Source: Apostichopus japonicus (taxonomy: Eukaryota; Echinodermata; Holothuroidea; Aspidochirotida; Stichopodidae). From it: DNA of 64,000 nt. The position numbers and the translations under genes are program-made. Where the stretch lies: NCBI RefSeq assembly GCF_037975245.1, contig NC_092568.1, positions 35,891,001 to 35,955,000 of the forward strand. The letters are read 5' to 3'. Of the stretch, positions 1 to 11,400 are shown piece after piece (position 1 is the stretch's first letter; each line of letters starts with the position of its first letter). The notes beneath the pieces are model-generated. The model was not told where the DNA came from. It worked only from the letters and a program-made list of their open reading frames with translations, and ran no database searches.

Positions 1-1712
1 TATTATCTTTCGGCTTGCACCGAGCTAATTGAACATGTCTGGTTCTAATGTGTTCGCGTGGAATTGTTTCATGGTAGAAATACAGCCATGTAGGCACGTC
101 TCACTTGCGGTTCGTTGCGTGCTTTGATAGCAGACTAGTTCAAGGAGGGATTTTTTTGTTCCACTGCTAAAATATGACGAAATGTTTTTGAATTGCTTCA
201 GGTCATTCCACACTTTATTTCAAAGAAAAGTATTCGAGAAAGTTTATCATATTTTTTGGGGAAGGAAGGTTAATGACCGCGCGGACAATGACCTTACTTC
301 ATGAGAAAACCTTCAAACTTATCATTTACGCTTTTCATTTACTACATTTACCCAAACCATGGCAAACTATATTATTCCGTTTCCCTTAAACCAGTAAAAA
401 CGCACGAATTCAAAGGTTTGCGCTGAAAGAGTAAATAGAACACGAAATTTTGATTTTGATAGTATAAAAAGGGAAGTATACCTGAAGGATTTATGAAATA
501 ATTATTGTAGAAAGAGAGAGAGACAGAGTCTCAGCATGAACGAGCCAGAGGTTTGCACAAGCGTTTCTTAAGTATACGAGAAAACAGTCTATGAAATTAT
601 TGAAACCTCAAAACCTGCTGCATTTCAATGCTATAGTGGAAATTAAAAGCCAAAGAAATGCTCTAATCCAGTCGACCAGGGACTGTGCCGACCAAACACA
701 AGAAACTCCCTGAAGTGTAATTAAATCAACAGTCACCATGATAGGCAATTTACATCCTTATCGCAGTCTCTATATGTGTTGGATGCTGTCAATGCAACTT
801 GGAAATCTGTCAAACAGCAATCAATGGAAGACTGATGTATAGTTATGAGTCTGGTTAACTTTGCTGTAAACCTAATGTGGAATTGCCTTATTGAAGAAGA
901 ACTAAACGTTAGTCAATAAATGGTCAATGACGACTAACCACAAAGAATCCCAGAGCATTTATTCATGTCGAAATTGTTTTAAATGTATATGTTTTCGTTG
1001 TCTTTATATTTGCTGGATAATGTACCTACAACACTAAAATACACTAGAGTGACTGATGCATAGTTTTAACTTATTCAAACTTCGTGTAGAAGTTGGTTTA
1101 GAGAAACACCGATGTAAATTTTTTCAGGTTTTGTTACGAGCTGCGCCAGGTTTCTTTGTATTGATCTCGAAGAGTTTACTGATAACACGAACAGATTCTC
1201 GTTTGGTATTCTTCCAACCCTCATTTTCGCCAAACAAATCCCTCTTGAATGAGGAAAATACTCGACGTATGGGATTTACTTTACGTGCCCGTTTTCAAAT
1301 GAAAGTTATAACTACAGAAATATTGGTACCTTTTACATTGTAACCTTTCCTGTCATCCAGAACGCTAAAATACGTTAATTGGTAGTTTGATATATCTTGT
1401 GTGACATTTTATGTTTCGGTTACTCTCCAGGCAAAAAAAGATGTCAGTTATTACATAGACCTATCACAATTTTATAGTAGACGTAATTAGCCTAGCTTAC
1501 AGCATCGTGTAAAATCAAGAGTGTAGATTGTAGACGTTGGCTTTATTAAGTGCTGAGGATTATTACTAGTTAATTGTACGTTTTTGAAAAGAAATGCTTC
1601 GTATGTTTTGCACATATAAACAATTGAACTGGTATCCTGTGTGTATATAATTTAAAAAGAATCTTGGAATTAAAAGCAGACAAACGCTTCTCTACACCAA
1701 CAGGTAGTTGCC
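1..1712. other. No gene recognised
   Basis: AT-rich sequence without recognisable coding similarity, RNA gene or repeat. The longest open frame (95 codons, plus strand, 1056-1343) has no domain I know, no convincing splice or promoter context and ordinary AT-rich composition, so I treat it as chance. Confidence 0.6.
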
Positions 1713-1970
1713 AATGGTGGATCCAGGATATTTCGGAAGGTGGAGGGTGAGAGACTAGCATCGGTAGTTAAGGAAATTAACACGTGATATAGCTGTGCGT
1801 CCCAATCCATCTGTAAGCAGTGAGGAATGCCCGTGTGCAAAGCGGGCTAAGGTTTCCCTTTATTTATCCTGTTTTCAGAAAACAAAACACGATAGCAGTT
1901 AGTTTTAGCCCCCAAAAAAGTCACAGGCGGAAACCCGGGTCCCAGGGCCCTTTCGTAGATCCGCCCCTAG
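1713..1970. mobile_element. Candidate short inverted-repeat element (MITE-like)
   Basis: The two ends are imperfect inverted repeats. The left end reads TGGTGGATCCAGGA and the reverse complement of the right end reads GGGGCGGATCTACGA, sharing a GG-GGATC-A-GA core. Such GGGGCGGATC ends are a look I associate with non-autonomous elements in aquatic animal genomes, which is general familiarity and not a match to a named family. The interior (about 225 bp) is non-coding and more GC-rich near its right end than its surroundings. No target-site duplication is obvious. It could be a coincidental pair of GC-rich patches. Confidence 0.35.
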
Positions 1971-2161
1971 ATAGTGTATCTAATACGTAGAGAAGACGAC
2001 ATCGACCTGAAAATAAAAGCATCATATTGTCTGATTCCTGTCAGAAAATCGTACTTTCGTTTAGCATTTTCCAATGTAGGTTTCTACAAAGTGACACAAG
2101 GTAGCAGCACTGTAACCTGTGATTCAGTTTTTACGGAACGTGAGTTTGATAAATGGGCTCA

Positions 2162-2600
2162 GCCTATAATAGTATTAATAATACTAGTAATAACTAGTCT
2201 TATATAGCGCAGACTCCAGCAAAAGTTGTTCAATGCGCTTAACGGGTGCTGAATGTACAAAAACTGATAGAGGTGAGAGAAATGAAAAGCTTTAAGACAG
2301 CGCTTGAATTGAATAATAGAATCTGAAGACCTAATTTCAACTGGGAGGGAGTTCCATAAAAGTGGTGCAGCATTTAGAAAGCTACGGTCACCGACAGATC
2401 TTGTACGTGACATTGGAACCTGAAGTTGAATTTGATAATGCGAACATATTGATCTACATTTAGTTTGCTGAAGTAAGAGAACATTAAGGTAGGTTGGGGT
2501 ACCAATTTTATTGACACGAAAACTAGAATGAGGATTTTATAGTCAATACGGAGTCTTATTGGTAACCAGTGACACAAATCTCATCTTCATACCCAATGTG
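2162..2600 (-). pseudogene. 3' fragment of a CR1/L2-type LINE (reverse transcriptase C-terminus)
   Basis: Read on the minus strand, two blocks in different frames match the classic C-terminal tail of CR1/L2/Rex-type LINE ORF2. The first (about 2577-2490) gives HWLPIRLRIDYKILILVF. The second (about 2413-2290) gives VGDRSFLNAAPLLWNSLP followed by a VEIRSSDSIIQFKRCLK-like stretch. In intact relatives these blocks are about 60 residues apart and continuous. Here a frameshift separates them, so the copy is dead. Downstream on the minus strand the sequence runs GCGCTATATAAGAC and then an ATT-rich tail (about 2205-2165), the usual 3' end of such elements. No RT catalytic core is present, so this is a 5'-truncated insertion. 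Confidence 0.8.
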
Positions 2601-5600
2601 ACCGAATTAATCCGAAAGGATTTTGCGACATGTCCTATTTTATCCACTTCACTGTATTCACTTCATTAAAACCCTTCTGTTTTTGATTATTCAGAGAAAA
2701 GTCATTGCTTGCTTACATATGCTATTGATGCTGAACTCAGACCGTGTCAGGGTGATTGCATGTCTTGTTAAAACAAGAGTCCCCTTGCATTCGTTTTATT
2801 TATTTATTTATTTATTTACTTATTGAGGTTTAGTTTATCGATCCAACCATCGAATCTTCTATTTTCTATAACTATAAATTTGGGAGAAGTATTTTCAGTA
2901 ACTGGCCTACCGCCGTCACCTCGTTAAAATTTGTTTTGCTTCAAAAGGTGTAGAGAGCAGGTATGTCGAACAAAAACAAAAACTTCACGGCCATGCCATG
3001 AAGAGACCTGCATCTCAGCGACTTCCAAGCATTACTTTCTCCGTGACTTGCGTCTAAATTGTTTACTCAAGAAGGACAATTACTTCACACTATTGCTTTG
3101 TGAAGAGAGATCCAAGCCACCACCCCGGAAATTAAAAATGTTATTGAAAACAAATTAAAGTTTTATGAACCATCAATTGACGAACTTTCTAGCGGTCATG
3201 TAGGTACTAATGGTCGTAATTACTACTGATGTGTACGTTAAGAACTGCATTATTGATAATTTCGTCCAGTGTTACGGGTGAATAGTTACCTTCGTTTTTG
3301 CGTCATTTCTTGATCGTTAATGATCTTTGTGAAATATAAAGGTCGCTATACTCAAGAACTGAAATAACCTTTTCCTTCACCGTCACGCAACGTGAGTATT
3401 TCCTTGTAATCTACCGCTGATAATGTAAACATTCTCGCGCGAAACATTCACCGAAGAAGCAGACCGTTCACTTCGTCGATCAAAAAATCTCTATTACCAA
3501 TCAAGTGGAACAAGTTTAGAAGAAAGAGGTCTTGCCACAACAAGAAAAATGTTAAATATTTGGAACACTGTATAGTGTTGGCTGATGTAAAAGACGTGTT
3601 ATAGTACAATTCAACAGTCTAATTTGTCAACCAGGGACTTGTACGTGAGGACAATGCTACGTGTCAATGTCAAGGCATGAACGGAACTGCTCCGTCAGTT
3701 ACCTAAAAGAAAAAGGAAAATTTTTATAATGTCTCGAGTTATAGTTAAAGGCCGCACTAGAAACGGCTACTTTGTGCGTCGCTCTGTTCGTGTAGGTCTA
3801 TATTTGTATCTGTTTGTGCGAATATGTGTGTCGATGTAAACTTTCATAATACTGTATGTTTCGTTTAAAAATTGATCCTAAACACTACTTGAAATTAATC
3901 TATATCTGTTGCATAATGACTGGTGACCTTTAATAATTGAATTGAATTTTGGAAGTAGTTGTGCATACGTAGAGTGCGACTGCTCAATATTAGACAGACA
4001 CAAAGACACGTTCTTGGTAACACATGCATGTCAGATCAGTAAACGTTCGTGTATGCTCAATGGAAATTCATCCTCGTCTTCGATGGACGGAAAGATAGTT
4101 GCGACTATTTTATTAAGATGATATGTGTTCAATTCATTTTAGCAACAACAGGAATTCCCGGATACGTATTTTTTTTGTGCCTAGCACAATGCTGCAACAG
4201 TCTTGACAAATACATTGAAAGTAATGAAACGCATCAATTCATTTGATCAACTAGCCTAAAGAAACAACAAAGTGATTTTATAATAGATCCGTTTCTGTGA
4301 TTGCTGTTGTTTTTCTATCTTTAGAGCAAAATATCGAATAGGCTCTTTGTGTTAGTTGTTGTTGTTGTTTTTCTTGCTGTTGGTTGCTAAGGTTTTTACA
4401 CGAGAGCATTCAGGCTCTCATATAGAAGGGACCGGTTTTTTAGATTTCCAACTCCTCCCTACCCCTTCCCCTCCTCCGAAAAAAAACACCGACCAATTTC
4501 CATGTTGATAGTTTTGATCGTTTAAATCACGTTTAAAGTTGCTTTCGGTTAAACTCTTCCATTCTTTGTTCAGCAATATACAACCTAACCTATGGAGCAC
4601 TATGAGAAACTTGTCATTTTAAGCTGCTATTAATTATAGCCCTTCCCAGGATAAATTTCTTTACACTGTGGCTTGACATTAAATTGTAATAAAGTAACCC
4701 AATTACGTGAAGTTAATTAGGTTAAGTTATAAATAACGAAGAATTTAGAATTATGAAGTCAACTGCAAAATTCACAGACTGTACCCATCTGGGGAATTTA
4801 TGAGCTAATAACATACCTTCCCCTTAAACATTATGTATTCTTAATCGACTAGCACCTGGAAATGTTTCTTAAAGTAGGACGTTTACTGACGTATTGGAAT
4901 TTCTTTTGAAAAAGTTTTTTGCATCATCAGTTGCAAAACAAACCTTTGGGCATTATACGTTTGTCTCGATGTCGTTATCAGCAAGGGGATAATCTGGCCA
5001 ACTAGTATGAACAATTTAAGGACAGAAACCTACACAGATCCACATGATGTCGAAAAACTTGCTTCGATTTTTTTTCTTTTAAACAAATCTATATTTTCTA
5101 TTCTGGCAACCTGTCAAAAACTACACCTATCTGAGTAAGGCTCTCATTTAGAAATTCAAATACATGATCATCCAAATAGGAAATGCTATCTGTCAGAAGT
5201 GTTAAGTGTGTTGGTTATCCCCGAAAGAGATGATCGGACATAAACGGTTTGACCTTTGAAGAGTGACTCCTGTAACGATAGGCCAAGTAAAAGAGAATCA
5301 ACACATTACTTAAGTTACTGGGGGCGGTTTACACCTCTGCACTCTTCATTTCCACCTGGGACTCGAGAAAAATCCCTGGAATAAGAAGCATAATATTTGC
5401 TTAATCACGACTGGAAAACCTTACATCTTTACCCTGGAGGTAATTGCGGTACTTTATGCGGTTTTGGTCATAAACGAATTTACACCTTCGGCCCAGTTCA
5501 AAGTATGAATTAAGATGCATGATCATACTTGAAGCGAAGAAACTGTGTGACGTGAAATGAGCCTCTTTAATTTATCTCCTGTTAACATGATGCCTTAATG

Positions 5601-5902
5601 GATCCTCATAGATCCCTCAGTGGTAATCAAATCAACGTATTTTTTAAGTTCAAATAAATCGGTTTCCTGTTTATCCCAAAACAGCTGTAAAAAAAATATG
5701 AGAAAGATAAATCTAAGGCAAATTACATAAGTGATTGGGCCAAGAAAAAAAGCCGATTGATCTTTTGAATGAGTTCATATAGTATAGTCACGAGGATAAA
5801 TCGATTCAGGAATGAACTTCGTACCATGCTTTGGCAAATATTTGAGTAAACATTTCAGAAAAAAATGCTTCAACACTTTCTTATTTCAATATATCAATAG
5901 AT
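2601..5902. other. No gene recognised
   Basis: AT-rich non-coding sequence. It contains a short (TTTA)n run at about 2794-2822 and a GTT run at about 4351-4370. Open frames of 60-75 codons occur on both strands but show no recognisable domain. Confidence 0.55.
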
Positions 5903-6145
5903 AACAATTAATAAACATGTTATTGTTTTATTTGATGTACGTATATATAGTCAAGTACCTATAGAGTTCTTTTCTCTATAGGATGTTGTTATTTTATTAT
6001 TATTTTACAAATGTCAGTTATATATAACAATTAATGAACATGTTATTGTTTTATTTGATGTGCGTATATATAGTCAAGTATATATAGAGTTTTTTTCTCT
6101 ATAGGATGTTGTTATTTTATTATTATTTTACAAATGTCAGTTATA
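5903..6145. repeat. Tandem duplication, 2 x 123 bp, with internal hairpin
   Basis: The units start at 5903 and 6026 and are nearly identical, differing by a handful of substitutions. Each holds a short palindrome. In copy 1 this is CCTATAGAG, a T-rich 7-nt loop, then CTCTATAGG (perfect 9-bp stem). In copy 2 the stem is shortened by substitutions at its base. Each unit also carries ATTTTATTATTATTTTAC. High similarity suggests a fairly recent duplication. The array ends about 110 bp before a SINE. Confidence 0.85.
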
Positions 6146-6257
6146 TATATATACGTTTGCCGTTAGCCAAATATCTTCTTTTTGAAGGAGTGGGGAGGGG
6201 AGATGATGGATCTTCTAGTCAATGTCCGTCAAAGGGGAAAGATCCGTCTAAGGGATA

Positions 6258-6578
6258 CCGGTGCTGTGGCCGAGTGGATAAGGGCGATGGCATTTGAAGT
6301 AATGAGGCTTAGCAATCGGGAGGTTTCGGGTTCAGTACCCGGCCCGGTCATAGTAAGGTGGGGTTTTTCATCCGAGAGCAATGTAAAGTTTTCCCGTCTG
6401 TTTCTCCATCCCATCTATATTAAAAAGATTCCAAATTTGAGTAAAAAACGTTGAATTTGAAGCTACCCGACGTGTAAGTTGTAATCCATAAGCCCTTGTG
6501 GGTTCCCCCACATTTGTGGTCGCTTAAGCGTCGTAAAAATAACTGCTGATTATTATTTTTATTATTATGATTATTACG
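6258..6578 (+). mobile_element. tRNA-Ser-like SINE, copy 1
   Basis: The head is tRNA-derived. A pol III A box TGGCCGAGTGG lies at 6267-6277 and a slightly degraded B box GGTTCAGTACC at 6329-6339. The stretch between them (GATGGCATTTGAAG) resembles the anticodon arm of tRNA-Ser with a long variable arm. The body continues through an AGATTCCAAAT-type block and a GTGGTCGCTTAAG block, ending in CTGCTGATTATTATT and an ATT-rich tail. A second copy of the whole structure occurs at 32245-32544 on the same strand, which defines the element boundaries. An ATT tail suggests mobilisation by a CR1/L2-like LINE (inference). Open frames crossing it on both strands are not genes. Confidence 0.9.
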
Positions 6579-7478
6579 TATTTCACTTCTTTATGAGAAG
6601 TTTTTCTTTGGTTACGCGGCCATATGTTGCTATCAGTTTAACCATTTTAATGTGTTTTCATTTCTTATTGCAATCTGAAAATAGTCACCATTAGCTTATG
6701 AACGCCAAGAGATGTTAATTTTATCTACGTCTTCGTATCCGCAGGATATAGCTGAAGCTCTCCAAAACAAAACATTGAATACATTTATAAGATGCAAATT
6801 GCTTCAATTTTTTGCCTTACGCTTTTATATCTTATCTACTACGAGAGGCTGAGAGAAAATCACTTTTGTCATAACAAACGCTCTAATACCATTTGTGGTC
6901 ATATGTATCGATGATACGGACATCATGTGTTGTGCTTCTGGCCGAGGTAGTTATAAACTCTGTTTTACCTCCATGTTCTGAGGGAGAATGTAGAACCATT
7001 GTCATATTTAATATAAACAATCTTTATGATAACATTGTAATCAGTGGCATGTGCAGAAGTTGGTTCATAGTCCCCGTGTACCTTCCATCGTCAGTCGGTG
7101 GGGAATGTTTACATTCAGCCGGTGAATAATTAGACTACTGCTACGGGTGTGCATCTCCTTTACAACCTTACACAAAAAGACAAGTGAATTTGTCATCATA
7201 ACCTGGCTTTTAGAGCTAACCATTAACCCAAGTTATAGTCTAGGAATATGCAAGAATATGCCAAGGAATGCAATATTCAAAGTTTTCGACGGAGGGAGGG
7301 AGGATCCCCACACCACAATACGCCGCATTCAGCTTCAATGACACAAGGGTACGCTCACTCCTTTAGGAAATCATTCATTCGCCTCTGGCGCTTCCGTAGG
7401 CGTTCACGCTAAAAAAAAAAGAGCTAGAAAATTGATAACCGCATAATGAGGCACTACCTTTAGGCTTCCAACACTGCC
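6579..7478. other. No gene recognised
   Basis: AT-rich sequence following the SINE. Frames of 64-78 codons at 6893-7129 and 7147-7341 show no recognisable domain and are probably chance. Confidence 0.5.
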
Positions 7479-7487
7479 TATAAAAGG
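7479..7487 (+). promoter_or_regulatory. Candidate TATA box (TATAAAAGG)
   Basis: TATAAAAGG in a locally GC-richer context (GCC before, GCC after) is close to the ideal TATA box. Initiation would be expected near 7509-7515. It lies about 165 bp upstream of the longest open frame in the window. TATA-like strings are common in AT-rich DNA, so this alone is weak. Confidence 0.3.
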
Positions 7488-7650
7488 GCCAAGTTCGTCC
7501 AACCTTAACGTTCCAATCTAAACATATCTTCGGAAAATTATTTTCAGCTGTTCATCTCTCCTCGATTTTCATTCTTTACAATATATAAATAGTACCGTAC
7601 CGAGTTTTTCTTCTTCATGTAAAACATTCCCGTATAATTTATAGAACAAA

Positions 7651-8013
7651 ATGAAATTAACTCCTGACAAAAATAGAGTAACACGTCCGACCAACATGGC
7701 ATGGAGAGAATTTAGTTCCTTTCATCTCTTGAGTCATATACATCTCCATAATTCTAAGACGATTGATCGTAAGACCAAAACAAAATGGGAACATTTGAAG
7801 GCAACTGCGAAACATTGTGTGGGCGTCCCACTGAGCTATGTCCTATATACTTTAATAACCCAATTTGGATATTTTATCTTCTCTTTACGATTCAAAAGTC
7901 ATCATTTTTGTCCGAGTTTCTTCCTGTTTCTATTTCATTTTCCAGTCCTCATTCCAAACAGTGAAAATTCAGTCTTTGGGAGTGTCCAGAAGGATAACTA
8001 CTTCGAGGGGTGA
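7651..8013 (+). CDS. Possible small intronless gene, 120-aa protein with hydrophobic segment (unrecognised)
   Basis: I do not recognise this protein. It is the longest open frame in the window (120 codons, TGA stop). The ATG has A at -3 (AACAAAATGA). A strong TATA box lies at 7479 and an AATAAA polyadenylation signal at 8197, so promoter, frame and poly(A) signal are in a plausible order for a short unspliced transcript. Residues 40-54 are rich in K and R and are followed by a hydrophobic stretch at about 57-79, then a second Phe/Leu-rich stretch at about 87-101. This would suit a small membrane protein. Against it: length and composition are compatible with chance in AT-rich DNA, a 78-codon frame overlaps it, and no homologue is known to me. 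Confidence 0.22.
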   Translation: MKLTPDKNRVTRPTNMAWREFSSFHLLSHIHLHNSKTIDRKTKTKWEHLKATAKHCVGVPLSYVLYTLITQFGYFIFSLRFKSHHFCPSFFLFLFHFPVLIPNSENSVFGSVQKDNYFEG

Positions 8014-8196
8014 ATTCCTCTGCTTCCTACTAATCCTACTAACTAATAGCTCCAAAACAGAGAGAAATTGCCCTCTCGAATTTAGAGCTTCTTCTGTATG
8101 AAGCCACTCTGTCGTAAGAGTGTAATTCAATCCTCTTAAGGATGTGTAATGTCATGAACCCTAGAATTTTTACTCTAGAAGTTCCTCTAGAATCAC

Positions 8197-8202
8197 AATA
8201 AA
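8197..8202 (+). terminator. Candidate polyadenylation signal AATAAA
   Basis: AATAAA lies 184 bp after the stop codon of the 120-codon frame. AATAAA is frequent by chance in AT-rich sequence, so its value is only positional. Confidence 0.2.
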
Positions 8203-8391
8203 ACTTCCTCATGGACCGACGTATTAACTTACGTCTTGTTTTTATAAAACAAATTGTTTGGTTTGGTATATCAACAGTCTCATTTCTATGCGGTTTTTCA
8301 AAGTATTGAGCCTTTTCTTGTTTTTAAGGAAATATAGTTCCTTCGGTTGTGCATTCTAGATAAGAGAGTATTATTCTCTACATTATCCATT

Positions 8392-8403
8392 TATGACGTC
8401 ATA
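8392..8403. promoter_or_regulatory. Perfect 12-bp palindromic CRE-like site
   Basis: TATGACGTCATA is a full CREB/ATF-type TGACGTCA site inside a 12-bp palindrome. A run of about 12 G follows shortly after (about 8439-8450). No TATA box or gene start is evident close by, so function is unproven. Confidence 0.3.
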
Positions 8404-8450
8404 TTTGACCTGTCCGTGTTTTCAACTAGACGATTAGGTGGGGGGGGGGG

Positions 8451-11400
8451 AGTGCGTTGAGCTCGTAAGTTGTATTATACCAATATCTGAAAAATCTGTC
8501 ATCGGGATCAATAAGAAGATAGGAGATCGAGATTACCTTTCTCTTTTCTGATTATCAAATGAGCTGAATTTTGGTCAAACCGTCACGCCTGAGCATGGCT
8601 AAAAACAAAGTTAATGTTCCGGAATCGAAGAGAAATAATAGTTCAGTATTAAGTATTATGTATTACCTGTAATTATCAAGTAACAATGACGTACACGTGT
8701 GATTAGTTTACTGATCTTAAAGAGGTATAGCAGTATATACTATTTTTTATGTTTTTTTTTTGTTTTTTTTTAATTCTTTGATTTTGTTAGTAGTTACCAA
8801 GTAAATTTATCCTTTCTTTAAAAGTAAAAAGAAATACAGTCTGTCCTCAAAGAAGGGGTTCATGAAATACTTACCACGCCTGCTGCGTATTATTCAAATC
8901 CTATATACAATATACAGTTGGACATCAAATTAACGATATCTTATTGAGTATGTATTTAAGTTGTATCTCCTAAAAGTGGCCAAAGCAAATTAGTTGTTAG
9001 GGAAAGATATTTTTGTGTTGAAGTTGCATGTTTATTTATATTAAAATAACTCAGCTGAAGATCAAATCATGCTCAGTTAACTGAGGCTATTGGTGGCATC
9101 TGCTAATTTTTATATTTTTGTTGTTTTTATATTGTTGTTTATAAAGTTACAACAGTATAGTTTCTTTCTCTTCATCGTGCCAAGTGATTGCAAGTGCGTT
9201 GAATTTGCATTTTATGATTCGTTGGAACCTCTTTCACTGGTAATTAATGCAGGGCTTCGAACTATCGGTAATTAAATTTGAACTGCTTGCTGTTTTTCAC
9301 ATTTGATCATTTTTCGTTCTACATTGCCATACGTTTTCCGAGTAAATAGCGAATTCTTCTGCAGATTTTAAATCATGACATTACCCACTTTCTCACTGCT
9401 CATCGTGAATATATGTGTATAAAACTGGTCACTTCAAAGACAAAATGTCTATCAAACCTGCTGTAGTAAATTCCTTGTAATTTAATTTGATAACGAACTT
9501 GATAAGAGAGCATTAGGAAAACGAAAATCGATAAAAGTTCATACAACGGTCACTAAATTGTGCATTGGAATCCTTTGGTAGTATGTTATACAATGAGACC
9601 AACCCTTTTAATCTCAGGAAATGGAAAGATCTGATTTCAGATGAACAGGTTTAAATATATAGTTTTAGGAATTTTACGCACCGGATACACTCTACCATTT
9701 CCTGCCGTAAACTGTAATTCGCTCTCTAATCAGGGCCAAAGGCTTCCTGTCTCGATGTCCTGATTGTTTGTAGGACATATGTAATCTACCATTTTATGTA
9801 TTTCTTAGAACGTTCATTATCTTATAAGACAGGGTTTTGAATTTCGACTGTGTCTGATGAAATGTAAGTTCTATCTGTATGAACATGTTGAATTGATATA
9901 ATGAACATAAGAAGTATTAGATTTAACGTATGTATGTTAATGTACAATTGATTGTTGGCTATACTTCACAAACACATGAGCTTTGTCAGAAGGTTCCCAA
10001 GAGATCCCAGCCTTTTATAAAAGTAACCCGATCAAGTTACTATTTGTCAATACCTTGAGAGAATTTTATGAGATATCGGATAACAAAAAAGATCGATAAC
10101 AAACCCACGATGCCAAAATTTTGTACACGTAACCAGCGATAGTTTCATAGTCTTGAGATTATGACGGATCAGTGTCCTCACTCATCAACTTTCTTATATA
10201 TGTATACACGTGACATGTCGCAAGTCCATTATGTGACACTGGGGTTCTTACCCACGTTAGTTTCATGCTAGTGGTTGTGAAATATATGTGTGTGCCTCTG
10301 GAAAACTTGTCCTGATGATACACATCGAAGCCAATGTAGGAATCTTGGAATGTTAGCATCTTAGATTCATATATAGCAGTTGTCACTTAGTTATAGTGCC
10401 TAGTTAGCATCCAATGAATGGAGGCCCATGACACTTCCCCTTACGTTTTGCAGGCAGAACCCAAATATGAAAGTTGGTATGCCAGACCTTTAAGTGTTCA
10501 CTAAGGGCGCCTTTGGCCATGGGAACCGTTGACCGTTGCGAATGCTATAGGCACTTGCCTCATCTGATTATCCGACACTGCATGTAGAGCAATGGTTCTT
10601 CTTTCATTGAAACTGAACCGCTACTGATGAGCTACCATAAGTTCATCAGAGTTTGAAAAAGGGTAACATTTTCAATTTCTCGCCAGTTTGTTAAACCAGC
10701 TATCCCATGCCACAAGTTGATAACCCTCTGTTGAACCCACAATCGAGCTTAGTGCGTTTATCAACTTCACCAGTAGGTCTATGTTTCATGTTGTAAACCA
10801 ACCACACTGCAAGACTGACTTCCTTTTACCATTACGATATTTTTACTTGCAATGTGACGGAACTTATACTTAACTATACCATTAAAGCCGTACTTGAGAG
10901 TTATCAACCTAGCCACACAATACGACGATGGATAAGACGGAAATTCGTTAGTTCATCGGCCTTAATGGAAACAACATCAGTGTGAACTTTCCAGTACCAG
11001 CCGGAGAGATAATACTATTAACAGAATATAATGTTGTTCAATGAAAAACTTTTACATCAATGACATGGCCAATGATCCTGACGTATTACCCATGTCAATC
11101 GATCTAAGTATCCGTCTGATTGTTCCACTTATAGTTCTATTACACGTTAACAATCCTATTTATATCAAGTCTGCCACACAGCACACGTTGTCAAATATCG
11201 AATGACAATTGGCATAGTTTTATGCAATATTATATAGTTTGACTGTAGCCTATAAGTGTTTCCGATCATCCAGTAGCTCCTTGAATTAGCACACTTAATA
11301 CAGTCTCGTATAGAACATACGGAATCTAATAGAATACACGTGACGTGAAAAGGGGAATGAACCTCTTTGAGCTCCCAGTTTTGTATTTACAGCAAAAGGT

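Noticed and set aside
1056-1343. 95-codon plus-strand frame
   Set aside because: No recognisable motif and no supporting signals around it.
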